Numbered from the stretch's first letter, positions 40,376 through 50,112 are shown. The stretch is DNA of 64,000 nucleotides from Bin80 sp965215475 (GCA_965215475.1 OZ244061.1:2728001-2792000); one strand, 5' to 3'. Translations and numbers: made by a program. Notes: generated by a model not told the origin, from the sequence alone.

Positions 40376-40684
40376 GATTCGCAGCTTTTCTTTCTTCATC
40401 GTCGATATTTTCGGGTCAAATCCTGATTATTTTGGCTAAAAAGGTAGGCATGAAGACGCTGTTTATGTCCAAGTCTGGGTTGACGGTTCATCCATCGCAG
40501 GGAGATGATACACGAACCTCTCATGCAACAGAATCTCCTGCTTTTTTCCGTTGGAATCAGGCTAACTACTATCATGGTAGTAGTTCGGCCCTCCAATCGC
40601 AGTCATGTATCGCATACCCAATCCTACCGTATGGACGCACCTCTCCTATACGTTGATGTTTCGGATTTTTTTTTTGACTTGTAA
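40376..40684. other. Stretch without a recognisable gene
   Basis: Lies between the decayed IS256-type transposase and the IS1380-type element. It may hold the degraded 3' end of the former. A run of ten T residues at about 40667-40676 is the only notable feature. Confidence 0.4.
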
Positions 40685-40706
40685 AACCACCTCAGATGAG
40701 GTGGTT
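40685..40706 (-). terminator. Palindrome at the 3' end of the IS1380-type element
   Basis: AACCACCTCA and TGAGGTGGTT form a perfect 10-base stem with a 2-base loop. Read leftward it is followed by TT and, 10 bases later, an A-rich run. It lies just after the transposase remnant and may end its transcription, or prevent read-in from outside. Confidence 0.45.
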
Positions 40707-40710
40707 GGCG

Positions 40711-42253
40711 TTAGATATCGGGCAAGCCGTGCCACCGCAGTCGCAGAAGGTGATCCCAAAAACGGATCCATAGTTGCTCTGCCGACAGGGCGATAGAAAA
40801 CGTAACGTAGCGACTATGGCGTGCAAGGGTTGCACCGACTTTTAGTAGGTGGAGGCGAAAGGTGGTAATCTGCATGTGAGGGGTATGCTTTAGTTTGGAG
40901 TCTACCTCTGTACTGGCATCGGTGTTCTGCGTGTCATCCACCATCATCGTTTCCGTGTTGATCTTCAGAGATGTATCCTGATGAACTTCGGTGTCTGATG
41001 TGACAGGGCTACGCTCCACATTGGGCACCACCTCTGGTGCGATGAAGGCATCGACCAATATGCATGATCTGATATGCATAGAGAACCGATAGAAGACGCA
41101 CGGCATTTTCTCTGCGAACCTCTCGTTCTTCCACTGTTTCAGGCTCCTGTTCACGGATGATCTTATGGCCTCTGTAGTGTTCCTTGGGGCGTTCTGTGGA
41201 TGACAGCATGACTTGATTGATCAACTCTTTGATTTCCCCCTGATGCTTTTCAGCCTTTCCACGCATCGCGTATATCTTCGCCAGTGCTTCCCCCGAATAG
41301 GTCTCTGCGTCAAGGTTGGTCAGCAAAAAGAAGTAGTCTTCATAGAGTTCAGCTGGACGAGGCCGTATGACCATCACGACCCGACGTGGACCATCCCAAC
41401 TCTCCGCTTGATACATCAACTCAACATAGCCATAGGTGTTCGGTGGACATCCTTTCCCATCAAAATAGGCTTCGGCCATCGCCTTTAACTTGTTGTTGCC
41501 CTTCAAGCGTGTCACATAAAACAGGCCTGCGCTCTCTATATCCTCGTACACCTCAGGACTATTGAATCCCGCATCAAGGCGAAAAATGACACGATCCGCG
41601 GCATGTTTTTGAACCTGTTCACCGATAGGAATCATGACCTTCTGACAGTTGGTCGCTTCCCGTTGCGTGCCTGGATGCTCCAAGGACATCCCCCGTTTCT
41701 CCACACGTCACAAACAACGGCAAGAAGACGGTTCGCTTGTAATGACCATTATACTTGCATCCCAGTTGATGGCCATGGGCATGGCATCGACATCAAGGAT
41801 GACTTCATCCAGACGTTCACCGCCGCTGCGTACGAGCCTATGCTCCATTCAGAAGACCCTTCTGCATCACCTCAACATTATCCGGTGCACCGAGAATGCT
41901 CCAAAAGCGTGACATCGTCGGTTGCGATGCCGGCTGGTTGGCTGGATCGACAACGGCTTCGCCCCGCTCCGTACTGAGAGCGACCCGTAATCATTGCCCA
42001 GATCTTTACTGGACAAGTCCCATCCTTGCATCGTCGGCTGCAAAAGCAGATCCTCCATGGAGTGTGTGGTACGATAGGGATCCCGTGGATCATGGAGATT
42101 GTCCACCAGATAGGGAAGAATACCTGTAGCTTCAATCAGCCCCCTCATAGATAGAGCCCCCGCATCGGAAGTCGTATGGTTGGTCGTGGATGCCTGCACC
42201 AAAATAGAGTGGTTATAGGGGATCTGAACCTGTAAGTTTTGAGAGTCCGTCAT
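40711..42253 (-). pseudogene. IS1380-family transposase, frameshifted
   Basis: Reading leftward, the N-terminal piece 42253-41900 has SDAGALSMRGLIEATG and HSMEDLLLQ. The central piece 41704-41060 has FRLDAGFNSPEVYEDIESAG, YVTRLKGNNKL and DYFFLLTNLD with MRGKAEKHQGEIKE. The C-terminal piece, about 41060-40760, has TTFRLHLLKVGATLARHSR then WDHLLRLRW. These are the standard blocks of IS1380 (DDE) transposases. Frame changes near 41880, 41710 and 41060 inactivate it. Confidence 0.8.
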
Positions 42254-42568
42254 GATTCACCTCCGGGGTGAAATTGGTGACGAAAAAACATCCATCTCAG
42301 ACAATTGGAGCATGGATCCAATGGATCCAATGGCAACAAAAATTTGAAATTGCGTGAAGATGCGGGAAACTATTATAGATAAAAAAAGCTCAAAATACGT
42401 TTGACTTATCTCAACAATGGATTTTTTTCAATAAAAAAAGAGAAAAATGCCCTCTTGAAAAGAGAATTATCAAGGTTCTCCTTATCTTGGAAGGGTTGTT
42501 TGATCAGATGAGCAAATCTGAATCGTTCAAGCTGGGCTCAAATCGCAATTTGAGATGAATAAGGGGGG
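42254..42568. other. AT-rich stretch between two IS elements
   Basis: No gene seen. AGGGTTGTTTGATCAG at about 42491-42506 partly resembles the IS256-type terminal repeat and may be the left end of the intact element downstream. Confidence 0.4.
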
Positions 42569-42781
42569 ATGAGTCGACTGAGTCGCAGTTTACGGACGAC
42601 CCGCTGTATCACCCGTATTGGGCAAAAGCTCAACAAGCGGTTGAAAGAGATCCAGGGCTGGCTTCCCCCCACCGACCGACGCGCCCAAATCGCATTAGGG
42701 CTTTTGGAAATAGAATTAGACATGCGTACCTTAGATCATGCTTCGCAGTTACCTGCGTTACTCAACCCGGTCAAATCTTGA
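42569..42781 (+). CDS. Small ORF preceding the IS256-type transposase
   Basis: A 70-residue frame starting MSRLSRSLRTTRCITRIGQK and ending 15 bases before the transposase start. It is basic at the N-terminus and helical. It may be a leader ORF of the element or the degraded start of another gene. I do not recognise it. Confidence 0.35.
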   Translation: MSRLSRSLRTTRCITRIGQKLNKRLKEIQGWLPPTDRRAQIALGLLEIELDMRTLDHASQLPALLNPVKS

Positions 42782-42796
42782 CGATCAAGTACGCGA

Positions 42797-44044
42797 ATGG
42801 AAAAGCGCCACCCCACTTCTTCCTCCAAAAGATCCCCCTCACGGCTTTCTTCGGCAGAACTCGCCCCCCTTCTCCGCGAATGGCCCGAAACGGAGTCTCT
42901 GGATGATTATTTGCTTGATCTTCATGCGTGGATTGCCATGGAGATCGAAGTGACGGAGCTTTGTGGGAAGCGCCATCTTCAATTTGATCCAGAGAAACGG
43001 CGCTATCAGCGCCGGGGGAGCAATCCTGGTGCGATTCGGATTCGCTCGGAGTGGGTGGCAATCGAGGTTCCAAGGGTTCGGGACTTTCGAACGGGGAAAG
43101 AGAAATCACTCAAGAGTTACCAGAGGCTTCGCCAACTGTCCAAGAAACAGGAACTAGGGTTGGTCAATCTTGTGGATCGTGGACTGAGTCAGCGCAACTA
43201 TAAACAGTCGGTTCAGGAGTGTGCAAAGAGTCATGGATTAAGTGCGTCTACCGTCCGTCGGATCTTTACAAGGCGGACCACGGAGATACTCCATGAATTT
43301 GAAACCATGGATTTGTCGGAGCAGAGCTATGTCGTTGTGATGATGGATGCAACGAAGATCCGAGAGAAACACATGATGATTTGTGTTGGAATCACCGCAA
43401 CAGGAACGAAAAAGGTATTAGGGTTTGCGGAGGTATCGTCGGAAAATGCAAAGGCCATAGAGAGCTTATTGGCGCGTTTGTTCCGTCAGGGGGTACAGAT
43501 TGATCACGGAATCTTGTTTGTGGTAGATGAATCTAAGGGCATTCACAGAGCCATCAAAGCGGTCTGTGGCCGGTATGCACAGATCCAGCGATGTACGCAG
43601 CATAAACGAGAAAATATCAAGGGGCATATCCGTTGTGAGAAGACGAGGGCTTCGGTGGAGCGTCAACTCAATGCGGTCTATCTTGGATCGCAGACCTACA
43701 GCGAAGCGAAACAGGCTTTGGACACGTTAGGACTACACTTAGCCAATGATGGGTATACACAAGCGGTCAGGAGTCTGGAAGAAGAACGAGAAGAGACGTT
43801 AACGCTCCATCGTCTGAGCGTCCACCCGGATTTGCGGTCCTGTTTGCGAACCACCAACATCATGGAAAGTCTGAACGCTACCTTGAAGGAACGGTGCCGT
43901 AAGATCCGACGGTGGAACAGTTCGAAACAGTGTCATAGATGGGTGGCTTTGGGGGTGCAGGAAGCCGAAGCTAAGATGCAAAAAATCTCCTTGAAAAAGG
44001 AGCTGATTGAGCTGAAAAAAACCCTCAAGAAACATGTGCAATAA
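42797..44044 (+). CDS. IS256-family transposase (apparently intact)
   Basis: This 415-residue Mutator/IS256-like transposase has the DDE pattern: first Asp in YVVVMMDATKIRE, second Asp in GILFVVDESKGIHRA, and Glu in TTNIMESLNATLKERCRKI. RCTQHKRENIKGH and LTLHRLSVHPDLR are typical family blocks. The frame is open and of family length, making it the only IS transposase here that looks functional. The right terminal repeat lies at 44086-44111, 42 bases after the stop. No matching target duplication was found against either candidate left end. Confidence 0.88.
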   Translation: MEKRHPTSSSKRSPSRLSSAELAPLLREWPETESLDDYLLDLHAWIAMEIEVTELCGKRHLQFDPEKRRYQRRGSNPGAIRIRSEWVAIEVPRVRDFRTGKEKSLKSYQRLRQLSKKQELGLVNLVDRGLSQRNYKQSVQECAKSHGLSASTVRRIFTRRTTEILHEFETMDLSEQSYVVVMMDATKIREKHMMICVGITATGTKKVLGFAEVSSENAKAIESLLARLFRQGVQIDHGILFVVDESKGIHRAIKAVCGRYAQIQRCTQHKRENIKGHIRCEKTRASVERQLNAVYLGSQTYSEAKQALDTLGLHLANDGYTQAVRSLEEEREETLTLHRLSVHPDLRSCLRTTNIMESLNATLKERCRKIRRWNSSKQCHRWVALGVQEAEAKMQKISLKKELIELKKTLKKHVQ

Positions 44045-44061
44045 TACATCAATTTAACGAG

Positions 44062-44568
44062 CTAAATGCCTGCGCCAGAAAATGAGTTTAACCTATTTTT
44101 GAAACAACCCCCATCCACTGTTGCATATTCTTCATAAGATTCGGTACCTTTAACAGATCTGCCTGCACCGTAAGCTGTTGCGAAAACTTTTTTTCTTACA
44201 CAAGCTACATCATTAGTTTCGATCGGACCATTCTGATCAAATAATTCCTGAGAAACAGATTCGTACTCCCCTTTTATATAAGTCTTAATCGTATAACGCT
44301 CACCTTTGTCACTTTTTAGATCTATCTCAATGGCCCCTTCCAGTTCATCCCTTCTTAGATATTCTCCATGTAATTCCAATAAAAGTCCTGATGCACCTTC
44401 TTTATCGCATAGTCCCACAGACAGACTTCTGAGAATAGTTGTCTTTCCATCTCCGTTATCTCCCACGAATAGAGACCAATTTTTAATGTTACCTTCGTCA
44501 TCCTCAAACGAAATCTCAATATCTTTGAAGCATTTAATGTTCTTAAGTCTCAATTTTGATATTTTCAT
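44062..44568 (-). pseudogene. SMC/RecF-like AAA ATPase, truncated by an IS end
   Basis: The N-terminal 150 or so residues read MKISKLRLKNIKCFKDIEISF, then Walker A VGDNGDGKTTILRSL. This is the typical start of RecF/SMC-like AAA proteins found in nucleases and defence systems. Genuine sequence runs to about EEYATVD. From 44111 downward the frame is made by the IS terminal repeat and ends at 44062. Signature motif, Walker B and any effector domain are missing, and the remainder was not found elsewhere in the window. Confidence 0.75.
44086..44111. repeat. Terminal inverted repeat, right
   Basis: Reverse complement of the 26-base repeat at 39442-39467, with one mismatch. It marks the junction where IS DNA replaces the AAA ATPase gene read from the right. 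Confidence 0.7.
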
Positions 44569-45390
44569 TTTCAGGTGATGTCAACAGAATTCTTCCTTAG
44601 ACCAAGAAACCGAGCATTTCTTTCAGATCCAGTCGATAAACAGCAAGAGAACTGTGTCATAGATTAGGAGCCTACGAAACTACATGTTACAGGAGTTCCC
44701 GCTAACTGTTTCTGTTCAGGGAATTAGAGACTGCCCGGCATTCCGTTCTCTGTGAAGTGTTTGCATTTTGTTCTCCCCTAGCAAGGTTCCTTTTTCAACG
44801 GGGCAACTCTTCCTCCCTGTAGATTGTACGAGATGCTGATTTAGATTATTGTTTAGGGTCTTCAGTTCGACAAAGATTCGTCAATTGGTTGAGAGGCTTG
44901 AATGTCAACTGGACAAATCCGAGCTTCAATGATGCCAAAAAGTTGAAAGGATTTACATCCATCAAACGTCAGTCCCTCTTTGGGAGCGAATGGATCTTTA
45001 TCTACATTCCTCAAAAGAGTTTTTTCACTCATAAAAGGAAAGTGTCCAACTCAGGTTTGCGATTTCTTTTTTACGGAGACCTGGATCTTTACCCACAAAA
45101 ATCGCGGTAGAACCAACAAATCAATGAGCTCGTTAGGATCAGTGTATTTAACTCCATCCTCTGATATCAGAACAGCATTTTCACGCAAGTTTCAAAAATT
45201 TGTAAATTAGACTAGAATTCGGTCAATCTGTACTCAAAATTGCATACTTGCGATTACGGAACCTTCTCATTTTCTTCATATTTTAGGATGTTAGAAAGGA
45301 TAAGATTACATTGGTAGTGAATGGTATAAATTTTTCGGATAGGACCAAAAACCACCCTGTTTTGTGCCAGATGAAGGATACGATTTGATC
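44569..45390. other. Intergenic stretch between accessory DNA and moaC
   Basis: About 820 bases. A 73-codon frame at 44889-45110 is open but shows no family features. Promoters for the leftward AAA gene and the rightward moaC should be here, though I could not identify them. This is the boundary between the IS-rich region and housekeeping genes. Confidence 0.45.
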
Positions 45391-45876
45391 ATGAAGGAAT
45401 TCACGCACCTTGGGGATAAAGGTGGTATTCATATGGTTGATGTTTCGAGTAAACCCTCTTCGAAACGAAATGCCTCTGCCGAAGCAAGTGTGCTCCTTGG
45501 GGCGGATGCCTACGAGGCTTTGACGCAAAAGCGTATTGCGAAGGGGGATGTTCTGACTACGGCACAGATCGCGGGTATCATGGGAGCCAAAGATACGGCT
45601 CGACTGATTCCACTATGCCATCCGATTTCGTTGGATTCGGTAGAATTGTCGTTTTTATTTGACGAAACAATCCATGCAGTGAAGATTAAAGCCGAGGTTA
45701 CATCATGTGGGCGTACCGGCGTAGAAATGGAGGCATTGACGGCCGTGTCCATGGCTTCGTTATCGATCTACGACATGTGTAAATCAATTTCGAAAGCAAT
45801 ACGTATCACGGATATACAACTGATATCCAAAGACGGTGGAGTACACGGTCGATATTCGGCAGGCAGCAATCCGTAA
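45391..45876 (+). CDS. moaC: Cyclic pyranopterin monophosphate synthase MoaC
   Basis: This 161-residue protein acts in molybdenum cofactor synthesis. MoaC converts the MoaA product 3',8-cyclo-GTP into cyclic pyranopterin monophosphate in the cytoplasm. Family motifs are clear: HMVDVS near the N-terminus, AARLIPLCHPI-type box (TARLIPLCHPISL), GRTGVEMEALTAVS and YDMCKSISK. I chose the ATG at 45391 over a GTG at 45364 because MKEFTHLGDKGGIHMVDVS fits the family start. No other moa gene is adjacent. floA follows 24 bases downstream. Confidence 0.92.
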   Translation: MKEFTHLGDKGGIHMVDVSSKPSSKRNASAEASVLLGADAYEALTQKRIAKGDVLTTAQIAGIMGAKDTARLIPLCHPISLDSVELSFLFDETIHAVKIKAEVTSCGRTGVEMEALTAVSMASLSIYDMCKSISKAIRITDIQLISKDGGVHGRYSAGSNP

Positions 45877-45900
45877 TCGAAAAATCTATAGACGAAACAA

Positions 45901-46902
45901 ATGGAGAATTTATTGAACCTGGGCAGTTTTATTATCATTCTACTGATTCTTGTTGGCGTAATCTTGTTGTTGTACTTCGTTCCAGTACGACTTTGGATCA
46001 CGGCAATCTTCTCAGGTGTTCATCTGAAGCTCTTTCGTGATTTGGTCGGAATGCGACTCCGTCGGGTTCCACCGGATCGGATTGTAAAGCCGCTGATCAC
46101 AGCTCATAAGGCTGGGATTCCATCTGAGACTCCAAAATTGGAGGCACACTTTTTGGCAGGGGGGAATGTGCAACAGGTCATTAATGCACTGATCTCAGCA
46201 GATAAAGCGGATATTGATTTACCGTTTGAGCGCGCGACGGCGATTGATCTTGCTGGGCGAGATGTATTTGAGGCGGTTCAGGTTTCTGTGAATCCGAAGG
46301 TCATCGAAACTCCGCCGATCTCGGCAATCGCAAAAGATGGAATACAACTTCGTGCAATTGCACGCGTTACGGTCCGTGCCAATATCGAGCGACTCGTTGG
46401 TGGAGCCGGAGAAGAAACGATTATTGCCAGGGTCGGAGAGGGGATTGTTTCTACGATTGGATCATCTGATTCTCATGCGGCGGTACTGGAAAACCCGGAT
46501 ATAATTTCCAAGACCGTATTGGCGAAAGGATTGGATTCAGGCACGGCATTTGAGATTTTATCGATCGATATCGCAGATGTGGACGTTGGAGAGAATATTG
46601 GTGCGAAATTGCAGACGGATCAAGCGGAAGCGGACTTGCAGGTTGCCCGGGCGAAAGCAGAGGAGCGGCGAGCTGCTGCGGTTGCGCTTGAGCAAGAGAT
46701 GATCGCTCGTGTACAGGAAGCTCGTGCCCGTGTCGTGGAAGCAGAGGCCATGGTCCCAGAAGCCATTGCCGAGGCGTTCCGCAAAGGGCAATTGGGTGTA
46801 ATGGATTACTATAATCTGCGTAATATTGAAGCAGATACAGATATGCGCACTGCTATCGGCAGTGGTGACACAGAGGCTGGAAGCGAGAGTAAATCCTCTT
46901 AG
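45901..46902 (+). CDS. floA: Flotillin-like protein FloA
   Basis: This 333-residue SPFH-family protein has an N-terminal membrane segment (about residues 8-30), an SPFH core (VQVSVNPKVIETPPISAIAKDGIQ), and an Ala/Glu-rich coiled coil (about 230-300, ARAKAEERRAAAVALEQEM). FloA organises functional membrane microdomains in bacteria. Length and domain order are standard. It may share a transcript with moaC. Its last four bases overlap the convergent CNNM/CorC-like gene, so it lies opposite a pspA membrane-stress operon. Confidence 0.92.
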   Translation: MENLLNLGSFIIILLILVGVILLLYFVPVRLWITAIFSGVHLKLFRDLVGMRLRRVPPDRIVKPLITAHKAGIPSETPKLEAHFLAGGNVQQVINALISADKADIDLPFERATAIDLAGRDVFEAVQVSVNPKVIETPPISAIAKDGIQLRAIARVTVRANIERLVGGAGEETIIARVGEGIVSTIGSSDSHAAVLENPDIISKTVLAKGLDSGTAFEILSIDIADVDVGENIGAKLQTDQAEADLQVARAKAEERRAAAVALEQEMIARVQEARARVVEAEAMVPEAIAEAFRKGQLGVMDYYNLRNIEADTDMRTAIGSGDTEAGSESKSS

Positions 46903-48140
46903 TCGACCATCGAGAGTTGGACGAGTTCAATCCGGTTTCGTGACGCTTTGAGAATTTCGATTTGGAAGGGTTCAATGACTACCTTGTCATTCGGGGAAGG
47001 GATTGCACCACTATGATCAAGGATAAATCCGGCGATCGTTTCAAAATCTCCCGTTGGGATCGTTAATCCAAACCGTTCGTTGATTTCATTGATTTCGGCT
47101 TTTCCGCTGAATCGGAACGTCCGGGGAGTGATTTTACTCATGGTGACGTTTTCCGTATCAAACTCATCCTGGATATCACCGAAGAGTTCTTCCAGAAGAT
47201 CTTCACGTGTAATCAAGCCCGCAGTACCTCCATACTCGTCAATGACGATCACGATGGATCGATGACTGTCACGGAACTCTCGAAGAAGCTCTTTGGCGGG
47301 TTTCGATTCTGGAACAAATCGGGCGGGCCGGACGACCTCTTGTAAGGTCTTTGGGCCCTCAAATAGATGGTAAGCAAAGGCAATGCCTATGATGGTGTCG
47401 ATATTTTCTCGGTAGACCGGGATTTTAGAGTATCCGCTTTCAGCACAGAGCACTCGAAAATTCTCGAGTGTGGAATCCTCTGAAATAGAGACGATCTCAG
47501 TCCGCGGAGTCATGCATACTTTGGCACGTTTTGCATGAAGACCAAAGACATTGGTGAGCATGCCGGTTTCTTCGGCATCAAGGTCGAGAGATCCACGCTC
47601 CACATTTTCTTCAATCATTTTTTCAAAGGAACGCCGTGAAAAACGGGTCAGCTGATCAGAGGCACCGCCGAGCCCTCGGACAAGAAGCTGTGCAGTCCAA
47701 CCGACCAAAAGGATTAGGGGCAAGAGTAGGATATAGGTGGCAGCGAGTGGAATAGCAAGAAAAAAAACGGCCTGGTTTGCGGATTCGCGCATGATGGTTT
47801 TAGGGAGGATTTCTCCAATCAGGAGCACCACGATTGCAGCGATCAGCGTCTGAACAATCAACTGTGGGCTCTCGCCGAAAACAAAACGAGAGAGTGGTTC
47901 GGCCAAGGCAAGTGTCATAGCAGTAGAAAAGATGACCAATGCGATATTATTGCCGACCAGAGTCGTCGTCAATAACCGTGTAGGCGATTCAACGAAAAAC
48001 GTGACTAGATGCCCAAGAACGCCGTGGCGTCGTGCTCGCATTTCGACACGAAGACGATTTGCGGCAACGAATGCGATTTCTGTGCCAGAAAAGAACGCAC
48101 TCAAAAAGAGTGTACAGATGATGAAGAGCAGCAAAGCCAT
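46899..48140 (-). CDS. CNNM/CorC-type hemolysin-family protein
   Basis: A 413-residue protein with an N-terminal DUF21 (CNNM) transmembrane domain (residues 1-180, four hydrophobic stretches, SAFFSGTEIAFVAANRLR), a CBS-domain pair (about 200-325, CMTPRTEIVSI and VIDEYGGTAGLITREDLLEE), and a C-terminal CorC_HlyC domain (about 340-410). Such proteins are linked to magnesium/cobalt homeostasis as transporters or regulators. It is the last gene of the operon starting with pspA, 15 bases after the preceding gene, and ends convergently on floA. Confidence 0.88.
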   Translation of the reverse strand: MALLLFIICTLFLSAFFSGTEIAFVAANRLRVEMRARRHGVLGHLVTFFVESPTRLLTTTLVGNNIALVIFSTAMTLALAEPLSRFVFGESPQLIVQTLIAAIVVLLIGEILPKTIMRESANQAVFFLAIPLAATYILLLPLILLVGWTAQLLVRGLGGASDQLTRFSRRSFEKMIEENVERGSLDLDAEETGMLTNVFGLHAKRAKVCMTPRTEIVSISEDSTLENFRVLCAESGYSKIPVYRENIDTIIGIAFAYHLFEGPKTLQEVVRPARFVPESKPAKELLREFRDSHRSIVIVIDEYGGTAGLITREDLLEELFGDIQDEFDTENVTMSKITPRTFRFSGKAEINEINERFGLTIPTGDFETIAGFILDHSGAIPSPNDKVVIEPFQIEILKASRNRIELVQLSMVD

Positions 48141-48155
48141 GCGTAAAGCAGGCGA

Positions 48156-48998
48156 TCAGGTCCGGGATCTAGACTGAAGTACAGGAGCCTCCCAATCATT
48201 TTCACTCTCCTCTGGCCCAAATACAGATTCAATCTGAGAAACAGAAGCTTCGGTTTCCTCAACCTCAGAGAGAAGAAGGTCAAGTTGGTAGGTGATTTCT
48301 TCGGGATTATTCAGGGTCAGAGACTGTTCATGGATGTATTTTACGACATCCTCAATCGTCGCGACTTGCGCCTCAATCATTTCCAGTTGTTCCTGAGTTT
48401 GTTTGAAGCGTTCCCGACGCTGTTCTAATACCTTGAGTCTCCTCAGTTTAATATTACGAACGGGTTCAGAAGCATTTTTCAATTCCACCTCCACAGCAGC
48501 GATTGCTGTGGTAAGTTCTTGTTCACGTTTATGTTGACCAAAAGAAGTATAGCGCTCCTGTTGAAACATGAGTTTGAGGCAAGAGGTCATGAGTCCTTCA
48601 ATCTTAGCGGTATGGCTGTCTAGAATCCCTTGACTTGCAAAACTAAATTTGCGGTAATTTGCCTGTAATTCCTTTTCCAGATCCTTTAATCGAATATAAC
48701 GACGCTGGTTGATTCGGCTGAGCTGCCGATACATTTCACGTTGAGAAGGAGGTTTGGCCGCAATAGCTGCATATTTGGCACGGATAAGGTTACGGAATCG
48801 CTTATTACGGGACATGTATCCCAAGACCAATAGTTCAATAGCCACGGTTGCTGTCAGAACGGATTGGAAGAGGGTCTCTCCCAAGGGAGCCCCAATCATA
48901 CCGAGTGTCAGTGCTGCCCCTGCCCCAATGGTGAGGAAGGATAAATTCCACGGATGTAGGAAGGTCTCACGGGTATAATTGATCTCGCCCTCTTTCAT
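48156..48998 (-). CDS. Membrane-anchored coiled-coil protein of the pspA operon
   Basis: A 280-residue protein with two closely spaced hydrophobic segments at about residues 19-62, then a long charged helical region with coiled-coil character (about 90-250, including EELRRLKVLEQRRERF-like heptads) and an acidic tail. I do not recognise a family. It overlaps the preceding 119-residue gene by 4 bases, so it is translationally coupled in an operon headed by pspA. A role as a membrane-anchored partner in the PspA response is inference. Confidence 0.75.
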   Translation of the reverse strand: MKEGEINYTRETFLHPWNLSFLTIGAGAALTLGMIGAPLGETLFQSVLTATVAIELLVLGYMSRNKRFRNLIRAKYAAIAAKPPSQREMYRQLSRINQRRYIRLKDLEKELQANYRKFSFASQGILDSHTAKIEGLMTSCLKLMFQQERYTSFGQHKREQELTTAIAAVEVELKNASEPVRNIKLRRLKVLEQRRERFKQTQEQLEMIEAQVATIEDVVKYIHEQSLTLNNPEEITYQLDLLLSEVEETEASVSQIESVFGPEESENDWEAPVLQSRSRT

Positions 48999-49354
48999 GC
49001 ACCTGGTTCTGGAGTGTTCGCCTTTAAGTTTGGACCGATGGTTTTAGTAGGAGGGTCGGGGGGGGGAGTAGTGGCATCCAAGTCAGTGGACGATGACGAT
49101 GTTCCCTCTTGTGTGCTCTGGTTCTCTAATGCAATCTCGAAACGAGCCTCATTCAGAGCGGTCTCTGCATCCAATCGTGCCGTGAATTCATCCGTAGTAT
49201 TCTCTGTGCTCACCAAGGTATCTACCATGGACTCCAGCGCGTGATTGATTGCCTTGGTTTTCTTGGCAGATTCAAGGTTACGACGAATTCGCTTACGTTC
49301 TCGAAACTCCTTGATATACTGTTCTTTAAGTCGTGCGCGTTCCTCTTCAGGCAT
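48995..49354 (-). CDS. Small PspA-like helical protein
   Basis: A 119-residue protein with a charged helical first half and a Pro/Ser/Thr-rich low-complexity tail. Residues about 55-77 (ARLDAETALNEARFEIAL) match a block in the C-terminal part of the adjacent PspA (QRLDQETAKNEARIEVAM), so it looks like a partial paralogue of one PspA helix. It starts 2 bases after the pspA stop and overlaps the next gene by 4 bases. It may bind PspA or cap its assemblies, but that is inference. No established family is recognised. Confidence 0.72.
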   Translation of the reverse strand: MPEEERARLKEQYIKEFRERKRIRRNLESAKKTKAINHALESMVDTLVSTENTTDEFTARLDAETALNEARFEIALENQSTQEGTSSSSTDLDATTPPPDPPTKTIGPNLKANTPEPGA

Positions 49355-49356
49355 CG

Positions 49357-50112
49357 CTATGATTCCCGGTTACGTGTACGCCCCATGGTCTTTTCTTCAG
49401 AGCTGTCTGTATCGATACGTCCAGATTCCGGGGTAGGTTCATTAAGGAGCCCCATCTCGCGTTTCATCTGATTAACCAGTTCAGCAGCTCGCAGATCTTC
49501 TGCTTCTTCATCTAGGCGGATTGCCTGCACATCCACGGAATCCATGGCAACTTCGATACGCGCTTCATTTTTGGCTGTTTCTTGGTCAAGGCGTTGAATC
49601 ATTTCATCGTGAGTCTGATCAATGCCTCCCACTTCAAATTTCTCAAGTGCATCGGCAACATTCGCCTGCCATTTTGCACGTTCACTGGCACGCAGAGCAT
49701 CCTGAGCGGCGTCAATTTTCCTCTGGCGTTCCCGCATAAATGCCTTTTTGACTTGTTGAGCTTTGTCGTAGGCTGCGGTTGCATGAGCAAGTTGCTCTTG
49801 GGTTTTTACAAGATTCTCCTGAGCAGTTTCGAAGCGTACCGCATGTTGTTGGGCAAGGTCGTCACGTCCACCTTGGATCGCAGATTGAATCTTGGATTTC
49901 AATGTTTGTACTTCAGCCTGGATGCGCTTGAGTTCTTTTTGCAGTAGAATGACATTGGCCTTGACGGTCGCAATGTTTTCATTCATTTTCGGGACTTGGT
50001 CATTCAGCTCCCGTATATTCTGCTCCAGAATTAGCTTGGGGTTTTCCAGGGAAGAGATCGCACCCCCGAAGATGGATCGAAGTGCACGTTTGAACCGGGT
50101 CCAGAGAGACAT
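49357..50112 (-). CDS. pspA: Phage shock protein A / IM30-family protein
   Basis: A 251-residue PspA/Vipp1-family (ESCRT-III-like) protein. It opens with a short amphipathic helix (MSLWTRFKRALRSIFGGAIS), then NPKLILEQNIRELNDQ, and long coiled coils up to about residue 210. These proteins assemble on the inner membrane and keep it intact under stress. It is the first gene of a tight four-gene operon ending in the CNNM/CorC-like gene. Regulators such as pspF or pspB/C are not nearby, so control is unknown. Confidence 0.9.
   Translation of the reverse strand: MSLWTRFKRALRSIFGGAISSLENPKLILEQNIRELNDQVPKMNENIATVKANVILLQKELKRIQAEVQTLKSKIQSAIQGGRDDLAQQHAVRFETAQENLVKTQEQLAHATAAYDKAQQVKKAFMRERQRKIDAAQDALRASERAKWQANVADALEKFEVGGIDQTHDEMIQRLDQETAKNEARIEVAMDSVDVQAIRLDEEAEDLRAAELVNQMKREMGLLNEPTPESGRIDTDSSEEKTMGRTRNRES

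Noticed and set aside
44889..45110. A 73-codon frame as a gene
   Set aside because: No start context, no recognisable family, and a strongly AT-rich composition. It is left as intergenic.
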